Shown here in pieces: positions 1 to 8,284 of a stretch of DNA of 64,000 nt. The first letter of the stretch is position 1. Every line of letters begins with the position of its first letter. The notes beneath the pieces were generated by a model. The model searched no databases. It was not told the DNA's origin and saw only the letters and a list, made by a program, of their open reading frames with translations. Both the position numbers and the translations under genes were made by a program. The DNA lies in the NCBI RefSeq assembly GCF_014395975.1, contig NZ_CP060714.1, forward strand, positions 1,612,001-1,676,000. Direction: 5' to 3'. Source of the DNA: Diaphorobacter ruginosibacter. GTDB taxonomy: Bacteria; Pseudomonadota; Gammaproteobacteria; Burkholderiales; Burkholderiaceae_C.

Positions 1-2
1 GG

Positions 3-95
3 CAGGTGCTCGATCGTGCCCACCAGACCGGCCGCGTGCTTCCGGAGCAGGCACGGGGATGGTTTGTAACGGATGGTGGCAGTGCTGTCGCATAA
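3..95 (+). CDS. 3' end of an unidentified gene (partial)
   Basis: An open frame enters from the left edge and ends at a TAA at 93-95, encoding about 30 C-terminal residues that finish with a Gly-Trp-Phe-Val stretch and Ser-Ala-Val-Ala. The codons have the high-GC third positions of the neighbouring genes, which suggests real coding. It is too short to identify. The frame lies on the same strand as the exported protein and acnB that follow, about 60 bp upstream of the first of these. Confidence 0.35.
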   Translation, partial: QVLDRAHQTGRVLPEQARGWFVTDGGSAVA

Positions 96-155
96 ATCGG
101 TTATTTTTATGCGTTTACCTCCCCATTCACTCGTTTTTCCATAGCAGGAGTCGCA

Positions 156-773
156 ATGAAGACCCTCATTACCACCGCATTGATTCTGTTGGCGCCCGCC
201 GTTGCATTCGCTCAGGGCGACACAGCGAAGGCTGCGGCCAAGCCAGCCGCCAAGGCCGCTGCCAAGCCCGCCGCCACGAAAAAGGCCACCACGACCGCCA
301 AGGCCGCCCCTGCCAAGAAGACAACCACGGCCAAGGCACCCGCCAAGCCCGCCAGCAGCCGCACGCAGCTCAAGAGCGCTGCAAGCCAGGTGGCATCCGG
401 CTTCATGGCTGCCGAGGCGGCGCTGACTCCCGACGAGCTGGCTGTTTCCGAACGCGTAGAGACCGGCCGCATTCCGTGCGAGCTGGGCGCCTTTGTGTCC
501 ATCGAGAAGGATGAGCGCAATCCGGGCCGCTTCAACGTCGAGGGCAAGGGCTTCAAGTACCACATGCAGCCCGTGCTGACCTCGACCGGCGCGATCCGCC
601 TCGAAGACCAGAAGGCGGGTGCGGTCTGGGTGCAGATTGCCAACAAGTCCATGCTGCTGAACCAGAAGCAGGGCCAGCGCATGGCCGACGAGTGCAGGAC
701 ACCTTCCCAGGTCGCCTTTGCCGAGAACATGAAGATCAATCCTCAGCCCAACCTGCTGGAAGGCCTGAAGTAA
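156..773 (+). CDS. Exported Ala/Lys/Pro-rich hypothetical protein
   Basis: The 205-residue protein starts with a typical signal peptide (residues 1-20, ending in Ala-Phe-Ala). Residues about 23-70 are a low-complexity Lys-Ala-Pro tract resembling histone H1-like tails, and about 135 residues of ordinary composition follow. A ribosome site (CAGGAG, 145-150) precedes the ATG at a good distance. I recognise no domain. It lies about 150 bp upstream of acnB on the same strand. The basic tail may bind anionic surface polymers or only act as a flexible linker; that is inference. The gene looks real, but its function is unknown. Confidence 0.8.
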   Translation: MKTLITTALILLAPAVAFAQGDTAKAAAKPAAKAAAKPAATKKATTTAKAAPAKKTTTAKAPAKPASSRTQLKSAASQVASGFMAAEAALTPDELAVSERVETGRIPCELGAFVSIEKDERNPGRFNVEGKGFKYHMQPVLTSTGAIRLEDQKAGAVWVQIANKSMLLNQKQGQRMADECRTPSQVAFAENMKINPQPNLLEGLK

Positions 774-919
774 GTACGGGAGCGCCCTGGCCAAGTCCGG
801 CGCTCCTTCCTAGCCATTGGATGGCGGGTTTGCGTTGCCACCGACCGGGTGGCGGGCGTGAGCCTTGCCTGTCGAGCCGCCCCATTCATCAAAAACCAAA
901 ACCTTCCGGAGAAGTAGAC

Positions 920-3505
920 ATGTTGAAAGCCTACCGTGACCATGTGGCCGAACGCGCCGCACTGGGCATTCCACCCCTGCCGCTGGACGCCAAGCAGACC
1001 GCCGAACTGATCGAGCTGATCAAGAACCCGCCTGCTGGTGAAGATGCGTTCCTGCTGGACCTGATCACGCACCGCGTTCCGCCGGGCGTGGACGATGCTG
1101 CCAAGGTCAAGGCCTCGTTCCTGGCTGCCGTGGCCCACGGCGACATCAAGGTCGGCCTGATCTCCAAGGCCAAGGCCACAGAGCTGCTGGGCACGATGGT
1201 GGGCGGCTACAACGTGCATCCGCTGATCGAACTGCTGGACGATGCGGAAGTCGCCAGCGTGGCAGCCGAGGCGCTGAAGAAGACGCTGCTGATGTTCGAC
1301 TACTTCAACGACGTGGCTGCCAAGGCCAAGGGCGGCAACGCCAAGGCCAAGGAAGTGATGCAGAGCTGGGCCGATGCCGAGTGGTTCACTTCGCGCCCCG
1401 AAGTCGAGAAGAAGATCACCGTCACCGTGTTCAAGGTGCCGGGCGAGACCAACACCGACGACCTGTCGCCGGCGCCTGATGCATGGAGCCGTCCCGACAT
1501 CCCGCTGCACTACCTTGCCATGCTCAAGAACACCCGTCCCGACGCGGCGTTCAAGCCTGAGGAAGACGGCAAGCGCGGCCCGATGCAGTTCATCGACGAC
1601 CTGAAGAAGAAGGGCCACCTGGTGGCCTACGTGGGCGACGTGGTGGGCACCGGCTCCTCGCGCAAGTCCGCGACCAACAGCGTGATCTGGGCCACGGGCG
1701 CAGACATTCCCTTCGTGCCGAACAAGCGCTTCGGCGGCGTGACCCTGGGCGGCAAGATCGCTCCGATCTTCTTCAATACCCAGGAAGACTCCGGCTCGCT
1801 GCCGATCGAAGTGGACGTCTCGAAGATGGAAATGGGCGACGTGCTCGACATCTTCCCGTACGACGGCAAGATCGAGAAGAGCGGCACGAAGATCGCCGAC
1901 TTCGCACTCAAGTCCGACGTCCTGCTCGACGAAGTGCGCGCTGGCGGCCGCATCAACCTGATCATCGGCCGTTCGCTGACCGCCAAGGCCCGCGAGGCGC
2001 TGGGCCTGCCCGCATCGACCGCCTTCCGCCTGCCGCAGGCGCCTGCCGAATCCAAGGCCGGCTTCACGCTCGCGCAGAAGATGGTCGGCCGTGCCGTCGG
2101 CCTGCCCGAAGGCCAGGGCGTGCGTCCCGGCACGTACTGCGAGCCGCGCATGACCACCGTGGGTTCGCAGGACACCACAGGCCCGATGACCCGCGACGAG
2201 CTGAAGGACCTGGCATGCCTGGGCTTCTCCGCCGACATGGTCATGCAGTCGTTCTGCCACACCGCGGCCTATCCGAAGCCCGTGGACGTGAAGACGCACC
2301 GCGAACTGCCTGCGTTCATCTCCAACCGCGGCGGCGTGGCACTGCGTCCCGGTGACGGCGTGATCCACAGCTGGCTCAACCGCCTGCTGCTGCCTGACAC
2401 CGTCGGTACCGGCGGCGATTCGCACACCCGCTTCCCGATCGGTATCTCGTTCCCTGCTGGCTCCGGCCTCGTGGCATTCGGTGCCGCGACCGGCGTGATG
2501 CCCCTCGACATGCCTGAGTCCGTGCTGGTGCGCTTCAAGGGCGAAATGCAGCCCGGCGTGACCCTGCGCGACCTGGTGCACGCGATCCCGCTGTACGCGA
2601 TCAAGGCAGGCCTGCTGACGGTTGCCAAGGCCGGCAAGAAGAACATCTTCTCGGGCAAGGTCCTCGAAATCGAAGGCCTGCCGGACCTGAAGGTGGAGCA
2701 GGCGTTCGAACTCTCCGATGCATCGGCAGAACGCTCCGCTGCAGGCTGCACGATCAAGCTCAACAAGGAGCCGATCGCCGAGTACCTGAAGTCGAACATC
2801 GTTCTGATGAAGAACATGATCGCCGACGGCTACGAAGACGCGAAGACGCTGGAGCGCCGCATCGAGAAGGTCGAAGCCTGGCTGGCCAAGCCCGATCTGC
2901 TCGAAGCCGACAAGGATGCCGAGTACGCCGCCGTGATCGAGATCGATCTGGCCGACATCAAGGAGCCTATCGTCTGCTGCCCGAACGATCCGGACGACGC
3001 CAAGTTCCTGTCCGAAGTGGCTGGCACCAAGATCGATGAAGCCTTCATCGGCTCGTGCATGACCAACATCGGCCACTTCCGCGCAGCGGCCAAGCTGCTC
3101 GGCGGCCAGCGCGACATTCCGGTCAAGCTGTGGGTGGCCCCGCCCACCAAGATGGACCAGAACGAGCTGATCAAGGAAGGCCACTACGCCGCGTTCGGCA
3201 CCGCCGGTGCGCGTACCGAAATGCCGGGCTGCTCGCTGTGCATGGGCAACCAGGCGCAGGTGCGTGAAGGCGCGACCGTGATCTCCACGTCCACGCGTAA
3301 CTTCCCGAACCGCCTGGGCAAGAACACCAACGTGTTCCTGGGCTCGGCCGAACTGGCCGCGATCGCATCGCGTCTGGGCAAGCTGCCTTCGAAGGAAGAG
3401 TACCTCAAGGAAATGGGCGTGATCGATGCCGACAAGGCCAGCGTCTACCGCTACATGAACTTCGACCAGATCGAAGAGTACGCGGAAGTGGCTGCCAAGG
3501 TGTAA
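920..3505 (+). CDS. acnB: Aconitate hydratase B (2-methylisocitrate dehydratase)
   Basis: Encodes an 861-residue AcnB, which interconverts citrate and isocitrate in the TCA and glyoxylate cycles and in this family also hydrates 2-methyl-cis-aconitate. The length matches E. coli AcnB. The N-terminal HEAT-like domain comes first (about residues 1-160), then the swivel domain, then the catalytic domains. The three [4Fe-4S] ligands are visible: Cys713 in a GSCMTN context, and Cys771 and Cys774 in GCSLCMGN. The start is the ATG preceded by CCGGAGAAG; a longer upstream frame is just open sequence. A strong terminator follows. The glyoxylate partner aceA is at the other end of the window. Confidence 0.97.
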   Translation: MLKAYRDHVAERAALGIPPLPLDAKQTAELIELIKNPPAGEDAFLLDLITHRVPPGVDDAAKVKASFLAAVAHGDIKVGLISKAKATELLGTMVGGYNVHPLIELLDDAEVASVAAEALKKTLLMFDYFNDVAAKAKGGNAKAKEVMQSWADAEWFTSRPEVEKKITVTVFKVPGETNTDDLSPAPDAWSRPDIPLHYLAMLKNTRPDAAFKPEEDGKRGPMQFIDDLKKKGHLVAYVGDVVGTGSSRKSATNSVIWATGADIPFVPNKRFGGVTLGGKIAPIFFNTQEDSGSLPIEVDVSKMEMGDVLDIFPYDGKIEKSGTKIADFALKSDVLLDEVRAGGRINLIIGRSLTAKAREALGLPASTAFRLPQAPAESKAGFTLAQKMVGRAVGLPEGQGVRPGTYCEPRMTTVGSQDTTGPMTRDELKDLACLGFSADMVMQSFCHTAAYPKPVDVKTHRELPAFISNRGGVALRPGDGVIHSWLNRLLLPDTVGTGGDSHTRFPIGISFPAGSGLVAFGAATGVMPLDMPESVLVRFKGEMQPGVTLRDLVHAIPLYAIKAGLLTVAKAGKKNIFSGKVLEIEGLPDLKVEQAFELSDASAERSAAGCTIKLNKEPIAEYLKSNIVLMKNMIADGYEDAKTLERRIEKVEAWLAKPDLLEADKDAEYAAVIEIDLADIKEPIVCCPNDPDDAKFLSEVAGTKIDEAFIGSCMTNIGHFRAAAKLLGGQRDIPVKLWVAPPTKMDQNELIKEGHYAAFGTAGARTEMPGCSLCMGNQAQVREGATVISTSTRNFPNRLGKNTNVFLGSAELAAIASRLGKLPSKEEYLKEMGVIDADKASVYRYMNFDQIEEYAEVAAKV

Positions 3506-3598
3506 TGTGGGGTGTGTTGACGATCTCTCCGCTCCACTCCGCGCTGAGATCGTCAAACTGCTCTAGCGCCCCTGCCAGGCCATCTCTGGCGAAGCAAG

Positions 3599-3622
3599 AA
3601 ACCCGCCTCGGCGGGTTTTTTG
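3599..3622 (+). terminator. Rho-independent terminator of acnB
   Basis: A 7-bp GC-rich stem (ACCCGCC / GGCGGGT, two-base loop) is followed directly by a run of T. It lies about 95 bp past the acnB stop codon and ahead of the convergent small gene. Confidence 0.85.
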
Positions 3623-3679
3623 TTGCCATGGGGTCTGGTTTTAGGGAGCAGAACACCCCATCGCAGACCGCGCAACCAA

Positions 3680-3973
3680 TCAGCCCATGCTCACATCGAA
3701 ATAAGCCTCCTCCACGGAAATGCCCTGAAAACCGGCTTGCCTGGCCTTGTCGAAAGCCTTCAGCCAGGAGCGCGCGAGCCGTTCCTGTTCCGGCGTGATC
3801 TCCCCGCCTTCCGAGGCATCCATGAACGCGCGCCATGCGTCGAGCATGCCTTGCTCTTCGGGAAAGCAACGCTCGATCTCGCGGATGAACCGGGCCTCGG
3901 CGCGTTCTTTCAAGACGACGTCGATTCCGTCGCAATCCTGCAGGGTGACTTCAATGACGATGGCTACTTCCAT
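3680..3973 (-). CDS. Small unknown protein under tandem LexA boxes
   Basis: Encodes 97 residues, acidic, without a signal peptide or membrane segment. The N-terminal 15 residues look like a beta strand (alternating Val/Ile/Glu), and the rest is predicted largely helical (Glu/Arg/Ala-rich). I recognise no family. The start codon lies only five bases from a LexA-type palindrome (3979-4004), with a second one at 4016-4037, so LexA should repress it and DNA damage should induce it. There is no Shine-Dalgarno sequence before the ATG, so the mRNA may be leaderless. It stands alone, convergent with acnB. It could be an SOS checkpoint or stress protein; that is inference from the operators only. Confidence 0.7.
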   Translation of the reverse strand: MEVAIVIEVTLQDCDGIDVVLKERAEARFIREIERCFPEEQGMLDAWRAFMDASEGGEITPEQERLARSWLKAFDKARQAGFQGISVEEAYFDVSMG

Positions 3974-3978
3974 GGTTT

Positions 3979-4004
3979 GATAACTGTATAAATAGACAGT
4001 TATC
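3979..4004. promoter_or_regulatory. LexA (SOS) box 1
   Basis: A palindrome with perfect 9-bp arms GATAACTGT / ACAGTTATC around an 8-bp AT-rich spacer. The core CTGTATAAATAGACAG fits the CTG-N10-CAG LexA consensus of gamma- and betaproteobacteria. It sits five bases upstream of the start codon of the 97-residue gene. Confidence 0.8.
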
Positions 4005-4015
4005 AGTATCCTTTG

Positions 4016-4037
4016 TTACTGTTGTTTTGTACAGTAA
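4016..4037. promoter_or_regulatory. LexA (SOS) box 2
   Basis: A second palindrome with perfect 7-bp arms TTACTGT / ACAGTAA, core CTGTTGTTTTGTACAG, again CTG-N10-CAG. Its centre is 35 bp from that of box 1. Two boxes so close suggest tight cooperative repression. Confidence 0.8.
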
Positions 4038-4355
4038 ATTGTGTGAATCTTGACGCAAGGGCTTGCATGAGGGAGTCGTAGGGTGCACGCCTGCTGCTAA
4101 TAACAGATAGCTATTCAGTGTCCATGGCGGTTTGGATTTTTCAACATTTGTTATCAATTAAGTTGCTTATTGATACAATCGATGTTTCATTCATTGAGTC
4201 TGCGATCAAGCGCAGAGAATCCACATGATCCGGTTGAACAAATGCAAGGCGCTGCTGGTTTCCGTCTGGGACCACTTCGTGCAGTGGCTTTGAACTGAGG
4301 GCTTTCGGAAGGCAGTCTCCTCGGCTGCTTCCGATCCTTCATGGAGCCCACGGCT
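4038..4355. other. Intergenic stretch with an inverted repeat; no clear gene
   Basis: About 320 bp between the SOS boxes and the lysR-type gene, notably AT-rich in its first half. It holds an inverted repeat TATCAAT-N10-ATTGATA (4152-4175) that could be a regulator site. A 22-codon plus-strand frame runs from 4225 to 4293 behind a weak purine-rich stretch. No terminator with a clear T-run was found for the regulator gene. Confidence 0.4.
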
Positions 4356-5288
4356 TCAGATTTTTTCCGTGACGACATCACCCGCATCCGTGCCCGTCGA
4401 CAACTGATCGATGGCCTCGCCGAGGCAGGCCACGAGCGACGCCACTAACGGGTTGTCCGGCGTTCTGCGCCATACGGCCAATAGCTCCGATACGGTCTGC
4501 TCTCCGGCAATTGGCCGGAAGGCGATACGGGGCATGCCCACGCGCTCAAGGGCTGCGGGTACGATGGCCACTCCTTGCCCCAGCGACACCAGCGACAGCA
4601 CCGACAACCAATGCCGCACCTCGTGCCGGATCTCGGGCGAGAAACCGTGCGCCTGGCACATCTGGTAGATGCGCTGGTGGTAGAGCGGTGAGACCTGGCT
4701 GAGAAAAAGAATCAGCCGCTCGCCTTGCAGATCGGCGAGATCGATCTGATCGTGCCTTGCGAGCGCATGGTCCTCGGGCAGGCAGGCCATGAAGGGCTCC
4801 TTCATCAGCAACTGGCTGCTGAGGCCATCGGGCAGCATGACCGAGTGCACCAGGCCGAGGTCCAGGCGGGCCTGCTGCAACTCCTGCAATTGCTCGGCGC
4901 TGTTGAGCTCCAGCATGTCCACCCGCACGTTCGGATGCCGTGCCTGAAACGACGCAAGGGCTTGCGGCACGCCCCTGTACAGGCTGGAGCCGACGAAGCC
5001 GACCCGCAGATGCCCGCGCACGCCGTGGCCCACGTCGCGTGTCTCCTGGACGGCCTGCCGGGTGAGGGCGATCACCTGCCGGGCCTTGGGAAGCAGGTGC
5101 TCACCCGCGGTGGTGAGCCGCACTTCCTTGCTGCTTCGCTCGAACAGCTGTGCCTGCACCGTGTCTTCCAGTTGCTTGATGGCTACGCTCAGCGGTGGCT
5201 GGGAAATGGACAGCCGCGCGGCTGCACGTCCGAAATGAAGCTCTTCGGCAAGCGCGACAAAGTAACGGAGAAGGCGCAGTTCGACCAT
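4356..5288 (-). CDS. LysR-family transcriptional regulator
   Basis: A 310-residue LysR-type protein. The N-terminal winged helix-turn-helix is clear (residues about 1-60, including the family pattern HFGRAAARLSISQPPLSVAI), followed by the linker helix and a substrate-binding domain starting near residue 90. The gene is divergent from the acyl-CoA dehydrogenase / Bug receptor / CoA-transferase operon, with 131 bp between the start codons. By the usual LysR arrangement it should control that operon and itself, with a pathway metabolite as effector. The effector cannot be told from sequence. Confidence 0.93.
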   Translation of the reverse strand: MVELRLLRYFVALAEELHFGRAAARLSISQPPLSVAIKQLEDTVQAQLFERSSKEVRLTTAGEHLLPKARQVIALTRQAVQETRDVGHGVRGHLRVGFVGSSLYRGVPQALASFQARHPNVRVDMLELNSAEQLQELQQARLDLGLVHSVMLPDGLSSQLLMKEPFMACLPEDHALARHDQIDLADLQGERLILFLSQVSPLYHQRIYQMCQAHGFSPEIRHEVRHWLSVLSLVSLGQGVAIVPAALERVGMPRIAFRPIAGEQTVSELLAVWRRTPDNPLVASLVACLGEAIDQLSTGTDAGDVVTEKI

Positions 5289-5419
5289 GGCAAGCCTCGC
5301 TAACAGAATTCGTAAAACCTATGGTTCAAGATTTTAATAATATTTGACGCGAATCATTGACGGAGATGAAATAGGTTCCAGACACCGGCTGCACGCGGGT
5401 GCATTCAGAGGAGACCGAC

Positions 5420-7150
5420 ATGTCCGCTTTTGACAGGCCCGCCGTGGCAGAAATGGTTGAGCTGGCCGCCACGGCGGGGGCTCGAACCGCCGCGGCCGCG
5501 CAGCACCCCGTTCCCGACCGCCACGGTGCAAACTTCTACGATACCGATCCCGAGCTGCAATCGCTGCTTCGGCTGTATCTGCCTGAAGCGCTGTTCCGGC
5601 ATCTTGAGCCGCATTTCCGCCGCATGGGCGGGCTTGCCGGAGGACGCCTCGATGAACTGGCGATGACAGCGGACCGCAACCCGCCCGTGCTGGAGCATCG
5701 CAGCCGCTCGGGCGAGGACCGCCAGCGCATCATCAAGCATCCCGCCTATGAGGAGATGGAGCGCATCGCCTACGGCGAATTCGGCCTGCAGGCGATGTCC
5801 CATCGCGACGACATGCTGGGCTGGCAGGGCCGGATGCCGCCGATCGTGAAGTACGCGCTGACCTATCTTTTCGTGCAGGCCGAGTTCGGGCTGTGCTGCC
5901 CGCTCTCGATGACCGATTCGCTGACGCGCACGCTCAGGAAATTCGGCACGCCGGAGCTGGTCGAGAAGTACCTGCCTCAGTTGCTGTCGCTGGACTGGGA
6001 CACGCAGGCGCAGGGTGCGATGTTCATGACCGAGCAGGCCGCGGGCTCCGACATTTCCAACACGCAGACCCTGGCCCGTGCGAATGCCGATGGCTCGTGG
6101 AGCCTGGTCGGCGACAAGTGGTTCTGCTCGAATCCCGATGCGGAGTTCGCGATGGTGCTGGCGCGCGTCGAGGGCGATCCCGCGGGCATGAAGGGCATCT
6201 CGCTGTTCCTGCTGCCGCGCGTGCTCGACGACGGCAGCGCCAACGCATTCCACATCATCCGCCTGAAGGAAAAACTCGGCACGCGCTCCATGGCGAGCGG
6301 CGAGATCCGCATGAGCGGCGCGCGTGCCTACCTGGTGGGCGAGCGCGGTCGCGGCTTCGTGCAGATGGCCGACATGGTGAACAACTCCCGCCTGTCCAAT
6401 GGCGTGCGCTCGGCGGGCATGATGCGCCGCGCCGTGGCCGAAGCCGAGTACGTGGCGCATGAGCGCGTGGCTTTCCGCCAGCGGCTCGAGGACATGCCGC
6501 TGATGCAGCGCCAGCTCGACAAGCTGCGTGTTCCGGCCGAGCAGGCGCGCACCATGGTGTTCCAGACGGCCAGCGCGCTGATGCGCTCGGATGCCGGAGA
6601 CAGGCAGGCGTATGCCTTGCTGCGCATCCTCACCCCGATGATCAAGTTCCGCGCCTGCCGCGATGCACGCAAGGTGACGGGCGATGCGATGGAGGTACGT
6701 GGCGGCTGCGGCTACATCGAGGAGTGGAGCGATCCGCGTCTTGTGCGCGACGCGCACCTCGGCTCGATCTGGGAAGGCACGAGCAACATCGTTGCACTCG
6801 ACGTGATGCGCGCCATCCAGCGCGAGGGATCGTTGCCGGTGCTGCAGGAGCATCTGCAGGGGCTGCTGGCCGACACCGGGCTCAAGCCCGCATACGACCG
6901 GGCCCTGCGTGATGCACTGGAGCGCGCATGCGCCTTCGCAAGGCAGGTGGCCGAGCGTCGCGATGATGCGCTGGCACGCCAGGCGGCCTCCGTGCTCTAC
7001 CACTGCACCACTGCCATCGCGATGGCCTGGGAGTCCAGCCGGACGTCGTCGACAGAGCGCCTGCGCCTGTCTCAACTGGTGCTCATCCATCGCATTCTGC
7101 CGCGCGACCCGATGGAGCCGCAGGCCGCCATTCCGGCCGAGTGGGTGTAG
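5420..7150 (+). CDS. AidB-like acyl-CoA dehydrogenase
   Basis: Encodes a 576-residue flavoprotein of the acyl-CoA dehydrogenase superfamily, expected to oxidise an acyl-CoA with FAD. FAD-binding stretches (FMTEQAAGSD, WFCSNPDAEFAMVLAR) and the C-terminal RGGCGYIEEW and WEGTSN motifs are present. The Glu near residue 452 in WEGT is where the catalytic base lies in medium-chain enzymes. Length and motif style are closest to the AidB subgroup, longer than the usual 380 residues. I chose the ATG at 5420 because GAGGAG precedes it by 7 bases; an upstream ATG at 5399 lacks such a site. First gene of a probable three-gene catabolic operon. Confidence 0.92.
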   Translation: MSAFDRPAVAEMVELAATAGARTAAAAQHPVPDRHGANFYDTDPELQSLLRLYLPEALFRHLEPHFRRMGGLAGGRLDELAMTADRNPPVLEHRSRSGEDRQRIIKHPAYEEMERIAYGEFGLQAMSHRDDMLGWQGRMPPIVKYALTYLFVQAEFGLCCPLSMTDSLTRTLRKFGTPELVEKYLPQLLSLDWDTQAQGAMFMTEQAAGSDISNTQTLARANADGSWSLVGDKWFCSNPDAEFAMVLARVEGDPAGMKGISLFLLPRVLDDGSANAFHIIRLKEKLGTRSMASGEIRMSGARAYLVGERGRGFVQMADMVNNSRLSNGVRSAGMMRRAVAEAEYVAHERVAFRQRLEDMPLMQRQLDKLRVPAEQARTMVFQTASALMRSDAGDRQAYALLRILTPMIKFRACRDARKVTGDAMEVRGGCGYIEEWSDPRLVRDAHLGSIWEGTSNIVALDVMRAIQREGSLPVLQEHLQGLLADTGLKPAYDRALRDALERACAFARQVAERRDDALARQAASVLYHCTTAIAMAWESSRTSSTERLRLSQLVLIHRILPRDPMEPQAAIPAEWV

Positions 7151-7226
7151 GCGCGGCGCAACCTGCCTGCGCGCTTCCATGCATCAACAGGCGATATCCA
7201 GAAATTCAGGAAAAAGGAGACAAGAC

Positions 7227-8225
7227 ATGCTCGAAAAACGCCCATTCCACACCTTTCTTCTGGCGCTCTGCTGTGCTGCTACCGCCATCCTGCCGATGGC
7301 GAACTCTGCAGCGGCCGCTGAAAAATTCCCGGACCGCCCGGTCATGTTCGTCGTTCCATTCCCGCCGGGTGGCCCGACCGATGCCATGGCACGCGTACTG
7401 GGCGCGGAACTCACCAAGGTGCTCGGGCAGAGCGTGGTGATCGAGAACCGTGCCGGCGCAGGAGGCAACATCGGCGCCGAATACGTCTCGCACGCCAAGC
7501 CCGATGGCTACACGATCCTCTTCGGCACGTCGGGTCCCCTGGCCATCAACCAGAGCCTGTACAAGAAGATGAACTACGACCCGCGGACCAGCTTCGCACC
7601 GGTCGTGTACGTTGGCTACCTGCCCAACGTGCTGATCGTGCGCGAGAGCCTTGCCGTGAAGAACGTGCAGGAACTCATCGCGCTCGACAAGGCCCAGCCG
7701 AACAAGCTGAGCTTCGCATCGTCGGGCAATGGCGCGTCGTCGCATCTGGCGGGTGTGATGTTCAACGAGCTGGCCGGCACGCACCTGATGCACGTGCCCT
7801 ACAAGGGCACGGGGCCCGCGCTCAACGATCTTCTGGCCGGACAGGTGGACATGACCTTCACCGACATCCTTACCGCGATGCCCTACATCAAGGCTGGCAA
7901 GGTGAAGGCCCTCGGCATGGCGACTGCCAGGCGATCGAGCGCGATGCCCGAGATTCCCACGATCGCGGAGCAGGGTCTCAAGGGCTATGACGTGAGCGTC
8001 TTCTTCGGCGTCGTCGCGCCGAAAGGCACGCCCGAGGATCGGGTGCAGGCGCTCAACCAGGCGTTCACGCGGGTGCTGGATTCCGACAAGGTGAAGAGGA
8101 TGTTTGCCGACCAGGGGCTCGAGGCCTCGTCTGACCGGAAGCCGGCCTACCTGGGCAGCTTCATTCAAAGCGAGGTCACGCGCTGGTCTTCCGTCGTGAA
8201 GACCTCTGGCGTACAGTTGGATTGA
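7227..8225 (+). CDS. Bug-family (TctC-like) periplasmic solute receptor
   Basis: A 332-residue periplasmic binding protein with a cleavable signal peptide (about residues 1-31, Ala-rich end) and the Bug/TctC signatures PDRPVMFVVPFPPGGPTD and a G-x-G-x-x-A-N-like segment. Such receptors bind carboxylates with high affinity; many are orphans without TctAB membrane partners, as here. AAAGGAGA precedes the ATG. The gene sits between the acyl-CoA dehydrogenase and the CoA-transferase, suggesting that the bound acid is the substrate that is then activated and oxidised. That link is inference. Confidence 0.93.
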   Translation: MLEKRPFHTFLLALCCAATAILPMANSAAAAEKFPDRPVMFVVPFPPGGPTDAMARVLGAELTKVLGQSVVIENRAGAGGNIGAEYVSHAKPDGYTILFGTSGPLAINQSLYKKMNYDPRTSFAPVVYVGYLPNVLIVRESLAVKNVQELIALDKAQPNKLSFASSGNGASSHLAGVMFNELAGTHLMHVPYKGTGPALNDLLAGQVDMTFTDILTAMPYIKAGKVKALGMATARRSSAMPEIPTIAEQGLKGYDVSVFFGVVAPKGTPEDRVQALNQAFTRVLDSDKVKRMFADQGLEASSDRKPAYLGSFIQSEVTRWSSVVKTSGVQLD

Positions 8226-8284
8226 TCCACGCGTATTCATCCGCACCATCCCAATAAGCCAACGAACCCAGCAGGATCCGGCCC

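Noticed and set aside
743..3556. A 937-codon open frame antisense to acnB
   Set aside because: It mirrors the real gene, a usual effect of high GC at third codon positions; the translation is His/Arg/Ala-rich nonsense.
4225..4293. 22-codon plus-strand frame as a firm gene
   Set aside because: The ribosome site is weak and the length too short; kept only as a low-interest finding.
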